Shown here in pieces: positions 22,561 to 34,327 of a DNA stretch of 64,000 bases. Source of the stretch: Dryomyza anilis (taxonomy: Eukaryota; Arthropoda; Insecta; Diptera; Dryomyzidae); assembly GCA_951804985.1 (NCBI GenBank), contig OX638134.1:9631017-9695016 (forward strand), read 5' to 3'. The stretch's first letter is position 1. Each line of letters opens with the position of its first letter. Both the position numbers and the translations under genes were made by a program. The notes beneath the pieces were generated by a model, which ran no database searches, was not told the origin of the DNA, and saw only the letters and a program-made list of their open reading frames with translations.

Positions 22561-23861
22561 ACCAAAAAAAAAAAAATGCTGTCTTCCAGTTTATATATTT
22601 TAAGGTTTTTGGCATGGTGCAAAGTTGCATCTGCTGTTCTTGGTTAAAATGTTTTTGTTCTGTCTACCTTTTGAATGTGTTTCTTTCTTATAGGCCACTT
22701 TTGGGTATAGTGCCTGCCTATAACTTGTTGTTTTTGGGATTTTATTTTTTTCAGTTATTTCTGTTTTTGCCATATATCCTATTTGAGACACTCAATCAAC
22801 TGCTTCTTATTGACATTTTTTTTTATTTTTGGCGTACTGTACTTTGTATTTGTAAAAATAATATTTTGTGTTCTAACACGGGTTCTAACAAAAAGGTCAA
22901 ACACGTTCTATGTACCTGGCTCATTTCGCAAAAACACTAAACACTGCGATACACATCAAGAAATTAAACCGGAACCAAAAGTAGCTAATGTGGAACTGTT
23001 GAAAAAAGGAGGAAACTTCAAAAATCTGACCGGAACTGACGTAATTAGAACGTTCAGATCTATTGAACAAAATAATGTATTATCAATGGCTGAGTTATAA
23101 ATATCACAGGTTATTTTGTAAATAATTTCTATAGATTAGTAGTGACAATAAAATCTTTACAGGTTTCTGCAAAGTTACCTTCCGGGTTTTTTTTTTTGAT
23201 TTTTGGGTATTGTATATGTCGGCAAAAGTTACTTTGTGCAACCTACCAAAATATTTTATGTATTAACTGAAATAAAATAGAAAACAAAACTCATTTGTTG
23301 CAATTAGAACGGAAATGCAGAAATTAGGCCGGAACTAAATAAAGAATTGGTCATAAAAAATCACAGGTTTTGTTCAATAATATTTCTATTGAACCTTTTA
23401 GTAGCCATTAAACCTCGAAGGGTTATAGGCTACGTAATGTATTTCCATAGAGCTGCATTAAGCGAATAATTTTTTCAGAAAGTGTTAGTTAAATTTATGG
23501 GGAAAATGATTTACGAGCTGTAAGATAATACATACATTTATTTTATTTTCAGTTACATAAAATACATTTGATATAACTACGTTTAAATGGTTCAAAACCT
23601 CTTTGTATTATGTATATTTTAAAAAGCAGTTGTAGAAATTTTAAGTCTTTGGTTGTACTCTGGTAAGCGATATTTTTTTTTGGCATTTTATAAAATTAAA
23701 AAAATGTGAATGCCAAAATGACCTAAGTCAATAAGGCCAGATTTATTTATATAAAAGTTTATATTCTGTTGATAGGCCAAATTTATTTAATTCTTTTAAC
23801 ACTTTAATTGATGTTAGCTTTTACCATAATATGCATCAGCAAGCATAATAATAATAGTGAT
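22561..23861. other. Mixed-composition DNA, no gene recognised
   Basis: The 129-codon frame at 22,551-22,940 is rich in Phe, Leu and Cys from T-rich sequence and shows no domain, so it is not called. About 22,960-23,060 and 23,310-23,360 share 'aaattaaaccggaac' and 'aaattaggccggaac' words. Otherwise unique. Confidence 0.4.
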
Positions 23862-24005
23862 TGGCTACCGAGAGGTAGCGCGGTAATTATAAAAAAATGT
23901 TTTTCTAAGAAAAGATTTAGTAGTCCCAGCACAGATTTGAACCTGTGTTACGGGACCTTTCGGCTCGCAGTGCAGCGCACTAACCTTTTGAGCTACCGAT
24001 CTGCA
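23862..24005 (-). mobile_element. Diverged SINE fragment, reverse orientation
   Basis: Read on the minus strand, it has a tRNA-like head with A box 'tagctcaaaag', the stretch 'ctgcgagccgaaaggtcc' identical to the other SINEs, and B box 'ggttcaaatc', then body words 'accgcgctacctctcgg'. Only about 60 bp of body remain. The head differs enough from the 13.4 and 25.5 kb copies to suggest an older copy or a subfamily. Confidence 0.7.
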
Positions 24006-25509
24006 TAGTATATATCAAAATTGAACGAAAAGTTTACTGATATTCTGTCAATTTCTTAAGTAGCCCATAATATGCTTATAAGAACATAAAATGCGACTCC
24101 TTACAACTGAAAGAGATATAAATAAGTATATGGCTGAATCTGCTAAATTTGGAATGCAGTTCCAAAAGGAGTAACGATGAATATGCTGTTTTTACTTTTG
24201 ATCTATTGAAGACGTTGTCAACTCCGGTATTATCTACAGGAATAGCCTCTCTGACAATTGTGGATATACTGTATGATATTCATGATGGCTTCTAGAGAAC
24301 CACAAGAAATAGAATCTTGTATTATCTATCATTTAAAAAAACTATGTTAAGAGTCAGAAAGTTATAATGTACAGTGATCAATGCAATGGACAAAATGGAA
24401 ATATAACAATGAGCACAATATACAATTTATAGTCAACTTAATAATTAATATAACAGATCATGATTTTATAAAATTGCAACATTGGAAAAATATATTACCA
24501 ATAGAAAAAAAAATTATTGGACAAAAAAACCAAAATAGAATGGATGAATATTCAATGGCTTTGATTTGAAAACGAAAATCCACATATTGTAAAATTTAAG
24601 TATTCCAATTAAGAAGAGGACTTGTTCAATGAATTGGACATTTTAAAAATATATTCATCTAAATTGACTTGGATTCACTGTATCCAAACAGAAGACATAT
24701 TGATGGATATAAATATTACGATCTGCAAGAATTAAAATATTATATACACCATCAATCATTCATTTAATAATTAATTGAAAACAAATTCTCAAGCAAAGAT
24801 GATGCTGGATTATCTAAGCTATATCAAATAATACAAATATAAAATAAAATATTATACAAAATATAATACAAATATAAAATAAATAAAAATTCTTTCATTT
24901 CCATACAAAATTGGCCTAACAGGAAGTTGGAAACAAATTTTAATAAATGTCAAAGTGGCTTAAGCCACATTAACTTTTTTTTTAGTATGTATTTTAATGG
25001 TTATTTTTTAAATATAAGAGTTCTTGTTACTATTATTAGTATAAAAATATATACCAATATATAATTTATCGAAAATACAACGAACTAAAGCGTTTTAAAA
25101 TATGATCATTTACATTTTTCTGTTTTCTGAAGTTCGAAAATTTTGTGAGTTAGGCCGTTTTGGCGCTGAGCGCCTCATATACATAGTGTTTGGTTCATCG
25201 ATGTCAAAAATAGGAAAATATTAAATATAAAAATGTCTAATTATGCACCCAGTTTAAGATACAGGGTGTTTAAGAGATGAATATTCCTGACATCTCTTGT
25301 ACATCATATTGACGAATTCCTTTCTTCAAACCATGAGTCATTGTATTGAAGAATTATTCATAATATTAATGGCTAACGACATCAATGTTATGCATGCGAT
25401 TATAAATATGATGAACGCTTTTTTTAACTTAAAAAATATTGTATTCATAAATTCATCAATATGACGATTCAAATTCATTGTATTTAATATTTCGTTTTTC
25501 TCTATGATA
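24006..25509. other. AT-rich DNA, no gene recognised
   Basis: Unique-looking sequence. The 62-codon frame at 24,381 has no domain. No structured element was found before the SINE at 25.5 kb. Confidence 0.45.
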
Positions 25510-25523
25510 TTCGATGAACATAA

Positions 25524-25829
25524 TAATAATAATAGTTTGGCGCTACAGTCCTGTATAGAACTTCGGCCGAGCTCTCTCACCATTTTGAGCTGTGCGTGTT
25601 ATATTTGTACTCAAAGTGGTGGGGCCTACAGTTTATTGCCGAATCCGAACGGCTGGTGAGAGCTTTTCATAGGCAATGTTTTACTCTCGTAGGTTTGCCA
25701 TTTACTGTCGAGAGGTAGCGCGGTATAGAAAAATGTTTCTATGAAAAGATGTTGTTAGTCCCAGTCCAGGCTTGAACCGGGGACCTTTCGGCTCGCAGTC
25801 CAACGCACTAACCACTGAGTTACCGCGGC
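25524..25829 (-). mobile_element. tRNA-derived SINE, full-length copy 2 with 14-bp duplication
   Basis: On the minus strand it matches the 13,390 copy from the 'gccgcggtaactcagtggtt' head to the 'tagcgccaaactattattat' tail with few differences. It is bracketed by a perfect 14-bp direct repeat, 'ttcgatgaacataa' (25,510-25,523 and 25,830-25,843), the expected target-site duplication of LINE-driven retroposition. The tail is a TTA/ATT repeat. The 81-codon minus frame at 25,338 overlaps the tail and is not a gene. Confidence 0.92.
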
Positions 25830-25843
25830 TTCGATGAACATAA

Positions 25844-27254
25844 AGATTCTAAAAAATCTCATACTCGGTTTTTTTAATATTGCCTAAATTTTGTTCAGTT
25901 ATTACGTAAAACGAATAAATGACAACATACATGTCTTTCGAAATAATTTGGAATTTGAATTTTTACTTTTTTGAGTTTTTTTGTCTAATTTCTTTCGTAT
26001 TTCATTAAGATTATTTCGCCTGTTGTATGGAAATATAACCAATCAATTTCGGGTGGATCTGGCTAAATTTACAAACAATTAAATGCGAAAATAATAAATA
26101 TAAACATACAAAAATATGAATATTATAATAAATATTGAAAATAATCTGTTTAAAAACTCTTAAAATTAAAACTTTTGAAGCTTTAACATCATATAACTAA
26201 TTATTAAACTAAATTCTTAGTTAAACTAAATATTAAACTATAGTTTAATTATTTTAAACCAACACCATAAATGAAAAATCATCATTATAATGTGGACTTT
26301 TGTTTAAGATCTAGTAGAAATTATTTGTTCCTTTGCATAACCCGACCATTTGCAAGACGAACATGATGATCATTCCTACTTAGAGATCATCCAAATCCAA
26401 ACTAAAACCGTTCTAATATCATTTTGTTATAAAACATAAAATAAACACATATGAAAAGAAAATCGGAAAATGAAACCGTCCCATACTTGCTCAATAAAAA
26501 AATTCGGTAATTATATTAAATTTTCTAACTAATGTTTAAAAATGTTAGTATAATACATGTCATTTTTCTAGTAAAATTGAATTTAATACTTTTTGTGCAC
26601 CTTAGCATATTCTACGAACTATCACAAATAACTATGGTATATATTTGAAATAAAACAATACCATTCACATAGTGCAAAGTTCGGGGAATAGAGGCGGTGC
26701 AGTTTTATAGGCAAGATGCGATTCTGCACAGTATGTGGCAAATAGTTCGGAGAACATCATATAATGAACTACCGTACAAAACATTTATTTGTTTTAACAT
26801 CCCACTACAAACCATTTGTCATTAAACTCAATTACACTTAATTCTATTGGAATGTCTAATTTAATGATTGAAAATAGACAGGTATATTATTAAATAAGAG
26901 ATGTTTTCAGAAAAAAAATTAATTATTGAAAAGTGCTAAATGGTTTTTATAATTAAAATTTTAATACAATTTAGCAATTTTTATTTTATTAAAATTCTTA
27001 TGTTTTGAAACCTATTGGGAATGTGGTTTTTGATTTTCCTCTCAATTAAAATCAATATGAAAATATGCAAAATGTTATAACAAAATTTAATATCAATACA
27101 GAATTTTTCAAGACCCAATGAAATTCGAATGGACTTGACCAATTTACGTTTTCTAAAAACCAGAATTTCTTTTACAAATTATTGTACAACTTAAAACAAA
27201 TTTCGTGGGTCTACAAATAAAACAAAATTGTTTCAATAATTTATTTACAGATAT
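25844..27254. other. AT-rich DNA with minor relics
   Basis: 26,310-26,400 has 'gatctagtagaaatta' and 'gacgaacatgatgatcatt', words like those of the CCCTAG-ended MITE family, so a relic is possible. The rest shows no gene or clear repeat. Confidence 0.4.
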
Positions 27255-27505
27255 GTTGAAATATGTTTCATCTTTCGATCGAATACCATAGAATTTCATA
27301 TAAAATTTGTAAACAAACGGTTTTGAATTGGATGTCACAATACAAAAAATGAGTTTTTCAAACAAATTAAAATCGTAGAAACAAAGCAAACGGATTGAAT
27401 TCATTAAAAAAAACTAATTTTTGTATTGAGACATCGAATTCAAAAACTTTTGTTTACATATTTCATATAAAATTCAATTGGAATTCGATCGAAAGTCGGA
27501 ATATG
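27255..27505. repeat. FB2-related foldback, diverged copy
   Basis: 'atttgtaaacaaacggtttt' on the left faces 'aaacttttgtttacatattt' on the right, and the loop words 'cacaatacaaaaaatgag' and 'gcaaacggattgaattcatt' match the loop of FB2 at 20.2 kb. The arms are shorter and more diverged, with outer words 'tttcgatcgaa' and 'ttcgatcgaaag'. Confidence 0.65.
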
Positions 27506-27639
27506 ACCGTATATGGCATTATATACAATGGAGCAAATTATAGAATCAATAGATGAGAAAATGTCGATGGGCTTTGTATAAAATTTTTCTAATCAAATAT
27601 TTTTGATTTGATTTCAGAACCTAAAATGATCATCGATGT
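27506..27639. other. Short spacer
   Basis: No feature identified. Confidence 0.4.
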
Positions 27640-27965
27640 AGCAAGTGACACCTCTGGTATTATTCGTGAATATTTCGGGCATATTTCTGGTAGACACACA
27701 GATAAATGGAATATTTTGGGAAGTATATAGTACTCCAGACATAATTTATTGCAAGGTCGAGGCAGTTTAGACAATTTTTTTCAATATATTTCAAACAGAC
27801 ATAGGCGGAGTTTATATCACAAGTTGTCTGTTTTCTGACCGTTTCGAAAATATGCTGGGAATCTGCCTTTAAAATTCCATAAAATTTGATAATTGCCATA
27901 CGCTTCGTACAAATATCTGTGTGTTTTCCAGAAATATACCCGAAATATTTATGAACAATCCCAGA
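27640..27965. repeat. Satellite X unit, left part
   Basis: It carries 'acacacagataaatggaata' and 'tattttgggaagtatatag' in forward sense, followed by a reverse unit with 'gacataggcggagtttatat' and 'aatatgctgggaatctgcc'. The layout is that of the first two units of the 15.4-16.8 kb array. Confidence 0.7.
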
Positions 27966-28325
27966 ATGCCATTCGTATCGATATCGTTACGAGATCATTG
28001 CGATTAGATGGAGAAATCACACGATATCGTACCCGTAATCGTAACGATATCGAGCGTCAAATTGGACCTAGATGGTAGGTAGATATCGGAACGTTCTGTC
28101 GGAGTTTTCTCGATACGAGAAATGTATCGAAATCGGAACGATGTCGAAGAAAAATTATCAAAGTTCGAGATTGCTGCGAAAAAAATTGCGATATCGATAT
28201 GATAAATGTTTTAATATCGTATCTTGTCAAGGAATTTGAATTTACGAACATTTTTAATAATTAGATCGAACTTTTTTATCGAAGTTATTCGAGAAAGCTT
28301 CGATGTATCGAAGGTCTCCGAGACA
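27966..28325. repeat. GATATC/TCGA-rich dispersed repeat, copy 2
   Basis: It parallels 6905-7245 with 'cgatatcgttacgagatcat', 'ttgcgatatcgatatgataa' and 'atatcgtatcttgtcaa'. It is bracketed on both sides by satellite X sequence, so it seems to have inserted into a satellite X unit. Confidence 0.65.
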
Positions 28326-28530
28326 TGGATGCTAGAAACATTTCTGAAAAATGCCTGAAATTTTGTCTCAAGCATGTTGTCAATTTTTCTGGAATTTTAA
28401 TGACAGATTCACGTCATATTTTGGGAACGGGCAGAAAATAAACAGCTTCTGATACAAACTCCGCCTTTGTCTGTTTGATATATGTCGATAAAATGTTTTA
28501 AGCTGCCAAAAATTTTGTCTAGGGGAGAAG
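28326..28530. repeat. Satellite X unit, right part
   Basis: A forward unit: 'aatgcctgaaattttgtctc', 'tattttgggaacgggcagaa', 'gatacaaactccgcctttgt' and 'gccaaaaattttgtctagg'. Confidence 0.7.
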
Positions 28531-28779
28531 TGAAACTGAACTATGACATTTTCCATATTTCAGTAATCGATTTACAAAAATCTTTACACAGCTAACAAAT
28601 TGTGAACGATTTGGCCCTTGAATAAAATTCCAAATTTCCCAAAAATTTAACAACAGTGAACATTAGACTGACAATGGATTTTTATAATTTCAAATCTAGA
28701 AAATGGTCAACCCTGAAATGACATTTCAGTTCAATTTTGAAATTATCGATTTGGGTACCAAAATACGAACTTTGAGGTG
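28531..28779. repeat. Left copy of a split direct repeat
   Basis: 28,670-28,765 ('gacaatggatttttataa', 'aatctagaaaatggtcaa', 'acgaactttgagg') is echoed at 29,227-29,315 ('gacaatgcattttcatga', 'aatctagaaaaagttcaa', 'acgaactttgaga'). The FB3 half-element lies between the two copies. Confidence 0.5.
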
Positions 28780-29225
28780 ATGACACATTTCCTATGTACA
28801 TCCCATAAATCAATTCTGTATAATTCGTGGATGTGGAGAATGCATTATCAGTTTTTTCTATTACGAAAATTCAAAAAATTGCTATCGAAATTTTTGGCCC
28901 ACTTTTTTAGAATAAAAAAAAATACAGACACAACAGGTTTTCCAAAAAATGGTAAATGCAATTTTCCTACTAATTGTCAAGACTAATTATAATATATCTA
29001 TAAATGCAAATATTTTAATATGTTTTTCAGATATTTGAATATAAACTCGGAAAACGTTGTTTATATTTAGACTATTTTTGAAATTATTTTTCATCATTTC
29101 GGAGCTAATGATAAATAAGATAATGATTTATGGTTACACAGTACATAGTCCCAGCTAACAATCAAAGTTACTAACTTTTTTTCTATATGCTGTACTTTTT
29201 AAAATATGGCTCTGTGAACAGTAAC
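28780..29225. repeat. FB3 foldback, left half only
   Basis: It matches the left side of FB3 at 60.0-60.4 kb and 40.0-40.4 kb: 'ttgctatcgaaatttttgg', 'ttttcctactaattgtcaag', 'ataaactcggaaaacg' and 'ttactaactttttttctat'. The complementary right half is missing; a 41-bp minisatellite begins shortly after. Confidence 0.6.
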
Positions 29226-29324
29226 TGACAATGCATTTTCATGATTTAAAATCTAGAAAAAGTTCAATCCTGAAAAGATATGAAATTGTCGATACGAACT
29301 TTGAGATACCGAAATTCAGAAATT

Positions 29325-30378
29325 TTCATTTGAAATTTAAATGGAAATTTCTGAATTTAAAATGGAAAATTTTGAGTTTTAAAGGGAAATTTTCTGAATT
29401 TCATTTGATGTCTTTTGAATTCCAAATGGAATTGCTGAATTTCAATTGATGTCTTTTGAATTACAAATGGAATTTCTGAATTTCAATTGATGTCTTTTGA
29501 ATTTGAAATGGAATTTCTGAATTTCAATTACTGTATTTTGAATTTCAAATGGAATTTCTAAATTTCAATTTGTGTATTTTGAATTTCAAATGGGAATTTC
29601 TGAATTTAAATTGGTGTCTTTTGAATTTCAAATGGAATTTCTGAATTTCAATTGATGTATTTTGAATTTCAAATGAGAATTTCTGATTTTAAATTGGTGT
29701 CTTTCGAATTTCAAATGGAATTTCTGAATTTCAATTGATGTCTTTTGAATTTCAAAGGGAATTTCTGAATTTCAATTGATGTCTTTTGAATTTCAAAGGG
29801 AATTTCTGAATTTCAATTGATGTTTTTTGAATTTCAAATGGAATTTCTGAATTTCAATTGATGTCTTTTGAATTACAAATGAAATTTGTGAATTTCAATT
29901 GATGTATTTTAAATTTCAAATGGAATTTCTGAATTTCAATTGATGTCTTTTGAATTTGAAATGGAATTTATGAATTTCAATTGATGTCTTTTGAATTCCA
30001 AATGGAATTTCTGAATTTCAATTGATGTCTTTTCAATTACAAATGGAATTTCTAAATTTCTATTGGTGTATTTTGAATTTCAAATGGGAATTTCTGAATT
30101 TCAATTGATGTCTTTTGAATTTCAAATGGAATTTCTGCATTTCAATTGATGTCTTTTGAATTTCAAATGAAATTTTTGTATTTCAATTTGATGTTTTTTT
30201 AAATTTCAAATGGAATTTCTGAATTTCAATTGATGTCTTTTGAATTCCAAATGGAATTTCTGAATTTCAATTTGATGTTTTTTAAAATTTCAAATGGAAT
30301 TTCTGAATTTCAATTGATGTCTTTTGAATTCCAAATGGAATTTCTGAATTTCAATTGATGTCTTTTGAAATTCAATTG
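29325..30378. repeat. 41-bp minisatellite, about 25 copies
   Basis: The unit runs 'gaatttctgaatttcaattg' then 'atgtcttttgaatttcaaatg' and is repeated almost without spacer. Variants differ by single bases (ggtgtct, tgtattt, aattcc for aatttc), and groups of variants recur, as expected for unequal exchange. Each unit contains inverted words (gaatttca/tgaaattc type), so it can form short hairpins. An isolated copy lies at 48,400-48,470. Confidence 0.9.
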
Positions 30379-31169
30379 GTCCTTTACAATTTAAATTCAA
30401 TAAAACAACTTTTCATACATGACCATTGTCAGTTTAGTGAACATATTTCATATATATTTTTGGAAATTTTAAGATTTTCGGTATCGATTTTTTCCGAGAT
30501 ACAAGCATTCTTACTTAGGGGAAATTGAAAACTATAATGGACATGCAGTAAGTAATATCTAAAGTGTTAAAAAAATTAAGTAAACTTTTTTTTCATAAAT
30601 TTAAATTCAAAATTAATATATTAAATTTTTTTTTTGCTTTTTTTAATTATAACACAAAAGTCAAGCCTAACGTATTTTATTTGCACACTTTTAAAAACAA
30701 ATAAAAAAAACATATAATTTATGCTTTAATACAAAAAAATTCAACCTGCTCTTAATTCAAATCCTGAAAAATTCAAGACTATCCCTGTGCTTAGTCAAGC
30801 ATAGCTAAAATATCTGAGATGTATGTAAGAGACATGGGGTTGTATTTTTTAATTTATGTATTTAATGTGTTTTTAATAATATAGGGGCGCATTAAGTAGT
30901 TACTCAAAGGAGCTGGCTTATGATGGCAGGTTTTTCGCATGACTCCAATCAACAAAAGTCAAAAAGGGTCCCCCCTTAAATGAAACAAACGTTTGGCAAG
31001 TACAAATTTAAAAATGAAAAACTGCATAATATAAAAAAATATAACAGACTATAAAAGGAGAACCAAAATATAAATGAAAAAAAATAAAATAAAAAATAAA
31101 AATAACATTTTTTAAAATTAAAAAAAAAAAAATTAAAATTAAAAAAAAAACTAAAAACAAAAAGCTATA
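30379..31169. other. AT-rich DNA, no gene recognised
   Basis: AT-rich sequence with a long A/T homopolymer stretch at 31,080-31,160. The minus-strand 68-codon frame there is a poly-Phe/Leu artefact. Confidence 0.5.
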
Positions 31170-32110
31170 AAACATCTTCAATTTCAATTGAACACGCGGC
31201 AGTAACCGCAACAAAAGTCAGTTATAAACAACAGCAACAGCAGCAGCTACGTATTTTATAACGTTTACGTGCAAAAAGGACGAAACAAAAAGGCTTTCAG
31301 CAAACAGTAATAAAAATAAAAACAAAACAAAAAAATATCGAATAACCAAGATGAATGGTCAATAGTAACGAGATGCCAAACAGTCAGCTCAGACGGCCAA
31401 CAGTTGGAGTCATCAACATCAAAAACACGATCGTCGTCGTCGCCAACAGCCAACAGCAGCAGCAGGAACAGCAACAGCAACAGCAGAAGGAGCAAGAGCA
31501 GCAACAAGGAAACAAACAAAAGGAGCAGATGTTTCATTTCTTACTTGCCATGCGTACTTGTAAAAATGCAAAAACAACAACAAGAAGAACACAACAACCG
31601 AAAAAACCAACAATAAGAATTGGAAAAATGCTGCTGCCTTTCACAAAAGCCAAAGTCCTGCACAGGACTCGTTGTGCGAGAAGCACTCGCTGAAGTGTCT
31701 TCAACAGCAACTTGTACTAAATAAGTAAAACATTTAAATGAGCGCACGAACAAGAGAATAAGAAGAAGAATAAGAAAAAGAACAAGCACCGGTTGAAGCG
31801 CTTCATATAAGAACGCAAAAAAATTCGAAAGGACTCGTCGTAAGACGCAATGTACAGTCGTCGTCAGTCAAGTCGTAGGCAGCAAACGCACGGTGTCCTT
31901 AAACGATCCTTTTTTTTAATGCAATGCCTCGAAGTAACTGCAGAGTGATCGTTGTATATTTGAGGAATTGTTGCTTTGAGAACTCGTTGCTGTGGTTCGC
32001 TATTCGTTGTATTTGAATCGTCGCTGTTCGTTGTCATTAGTTCGGTGTTTTTTGAAATGCCTGTGTTGGCGTTGTTGTCGTCGGTGTTTTTCGTTGTTGT
32101 TCGCTGATTA
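31170..32110 (+). other. GC-richer unique island 5, left part, with CAG/CAA run
   Basis: The composition is near balanced, with CAG/CAA repeats at 31,446-31,510. The longest frame (31,355-31,693, 112 codons) has a Gln run at about residues 33-52 and a basic Arg/Thr-rich end but no recognised domain. No splice or codon pattern decides for coding, and an overlapping antisense frame is equally open. This could be the 5'UTR or first exon of a fly gene or regulatory DNA; I do not call a gene. It ends exactly where a 4-kb inverted-repeat element begins and probably continues at 36,153. Confidence 0.4.
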
Positions 32111-32639
32111 CACAGTGCAACAAAATATAGCCTATTTTGATTTGATAACGGTTTAAGGGTAATACGAGGTTGCTAATATCGAAACTGAAGTCCGTTTTAC
32201 TCCATCAGCTCTGGGCATAGATGCCAACTATGAGGGTAAAAATGCCTTTGAGGGAAAAATACCTTTTGAAGGTTTTTTTTTTACCAGCTGTGGGATAAGA
32301 GATTTTTAATTTGGCGAGGTATTTTTCTGTTCAGGAGGGATTTTTATTCAGAAGGGATTTTTTATTTGCAGAAGACTAATAACCAGGACTCGCTTTTATA
32401 TGTATTTACATATTCAATACTTAAATACATATTATAAGAATTTTTAAGTAAAAAAAATATAAATCCATATTTTTAATAAAAACTGAGTCATATATCTTAA
32501 TTTCCACAAATTTTCACTACAATTTTGACATTTTCAAACATATTTGAAGTGCAATCGATAAAATCAAACAATCTTACTGCAGGAAACTATATCTTGATTT
32601 CACTACAGGAGGCAATAGATTGTTTTTGTATTTGTTTTT

Positions 32640-32925
32640 TGGTTGAAACCAGAATCGGAACCGGGACCGCTATTTTGAAATCAGAACCGGAATCGATAAT
32701 TTAGTCCAGTCAGAACGCAAATAACCGGAATTGAAACCTTTTCAACTTTTGGAACCGGAATAGGAAACTTTATTAAAACATGTGTGGAAACGGAATCGGA
32801 ACCCATATAATTATATTTGGTTGGAACCGGAATCGAAATCGAAACCGGAGTCGATATTTTAATAATCTTGAAACCAGAACCGATATTAAAAAGTCTTTTA
32901 ATCCCCAGTTTAAAATGTTTCATAA
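32640..32925. repeat. ACCGGA/ATCGGA degenerate microsatellite
   Basis: Hexamer-like words 'aaccggaatcgg', 'gaaccgggacc', 'gaatcgaaatcgaaaccgg' and similar recur some fifteen times. A shorter tract of the same type lies at 58,271-58,345 and also starts with 'ggttgaaacc'. The minus-strand 84-codon frame (rich in Pro, Val and Ser) is a repeat translation. Confidence 0.7.
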
Positions 32926-33313
32926 TTAACGTCATGATCGTTTTGAAATATTAAAATACATCTTCTCTTGTCAAAGTTTTTTTTTTTTTGTTATTTATAA
33001 ACTGCAAAAGTGTTTTAATATTTTTTTTAATTGTATTTTGTAAGACCATTTTTCATATTTTTGTAATAATTATGGGATTTGTTGAGGAATTCCGAATGCC
33101 TGATGAATTTTTTGTGCGATTTTTGTGGGAGAAAGCTATTTTGTGGTGGATTTGATGTTGCTATCTATGCCTCTGGGTCACACACAATTTTCAGTCTATA
33201 ACGAAAAATTGGGGGTGTTTAAAGACAGTAAAATGAAAAATATTAATCTCAAAAGATTGTATCTCATAAACAGACGCTACTTATTTATTTTATTTTTTAT
33301 ATTTATTTTTGTG

Positions 33314-33896
33314 TATGGGCCATTCAACATCAAATCGACCAGCGGTTGGAACTCACCTTCTTCGATCTAAATGAAATTTTGGCTAACTGATAAAGGGTGT
33401 CGAGATATGCATTGACCAATTTTTGTTTATTTTTTTCGACCACTACTTTCAGAAATACAGTGCTTCAAGTTATAAAAAAGTGGCCAAAAATCTCTTTTGC
33501 ATGCATGGTTGTTCATATTTCAATTAATCAATCTTAAAGTAGATCCTAGAATCTCCGTTCATGGCTCGTTTTAAACCTAATAGAACAAGCTTTTAGAGCA
33601 ATTAAGTTGTAACTTCTGATCATGAATACATGATCCGTGATCATTATCCTTGCACTTCAAAATTGATCAACGGAGTTTCTAGCATTTCTACTTTAAGAGA
33701 TATTGAAATAAGAACAACCATACAAAAGAGATTTTTGGTCCATTTTTTGTAATTTTAAAGCACTGTATCTCTGGAAGTAGTGGTCGAAAAAAAATTGGTC
33801 AATAAGTTTTATCAGTTGCCAAAATTTCATTGAAATCGAAAAGGTAAAGTATCAAAATTTTCTTTTTTTTGTAGATTTGGTGTGGAATGGCCCATA
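33314..33896. repeat. Foldback element FB4 (about 583 bp)
   Basis: The left end 'tatgggccattcaacatcaa' faces the right end 'tggtgtggaatggcccata'. Further in, 'cgaccactactttcagaaat' faces 'tctctggaagtagtggtcg' and 'ccaaaaatctcttttgcatg' faces 'acaaaagagatttttggtc'. Arms are about 260 bp with a short central loop that contains GATCATGAATACATGATC-type dyads. No protein. Confidence 0.8.
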
Positions 33897-34327
33897 TATA
33901 TTTTTTTGTTACTAAGTAAAAATGTTGAAAAATTTAAACATTACTAAATTTCAAAGTAAAAAATACCGCATGATCGTTTGAGAACAATGTCATTCCCTAT
34001 TTGGCAAACAGTGTTTCTTATGAAAAATGAGATGGGGTTTTCAAAGAACAAAATCGCCTCAGATCCAACCATTAAACAAAATAATAAAAACGAAAGTTTT
34101 GTATTTTGTTTATTACGCAAAATTTTCGACAGCAATACCGTTCTTTTTTCTAGCCGTTTGGTTTCAATTATATACGACAAAAACGAAATACTGTGTATTG
34201 GGACATACTTTTGTTTGGTAGGCGTTATATTCATATTTAATGGATCTAAACTATGCATTAAAGTCACATATGATAATTCAGTTTTAAAACTGTTATAAAA
34301 GTTAAATTAAAGAAATGCTGGTCTTCT

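Noticed and set aside
22551..22940. A 129-codon membrane-protein-like frame
   Set aside because: The hydrophobicity comes from T-rich sequence (Phe, Leu, Cys); no domain, no context, and it starts in an A run.
29325..30378. CRISPR-like array
   Set aside because: Units of 41 bp follow each other without unique spacers, in a eukaryotic setting; it is a minisatellite.
31860..31900. Arthropod initiator TCAGTC with a downstream promoter element
   Set aside because: A TCAGTC is present at about 31,865, but positions 28-32 downstream do not match the RGWYV pattern, and TCAGT words are common by chance.
33978..34298. Transposase of the 4-kb element
   Set aside because: The 106-codon frame has no catalytic motif or DNA-binding fold that I can recognise, and overlapping frames on both strands are equally open.
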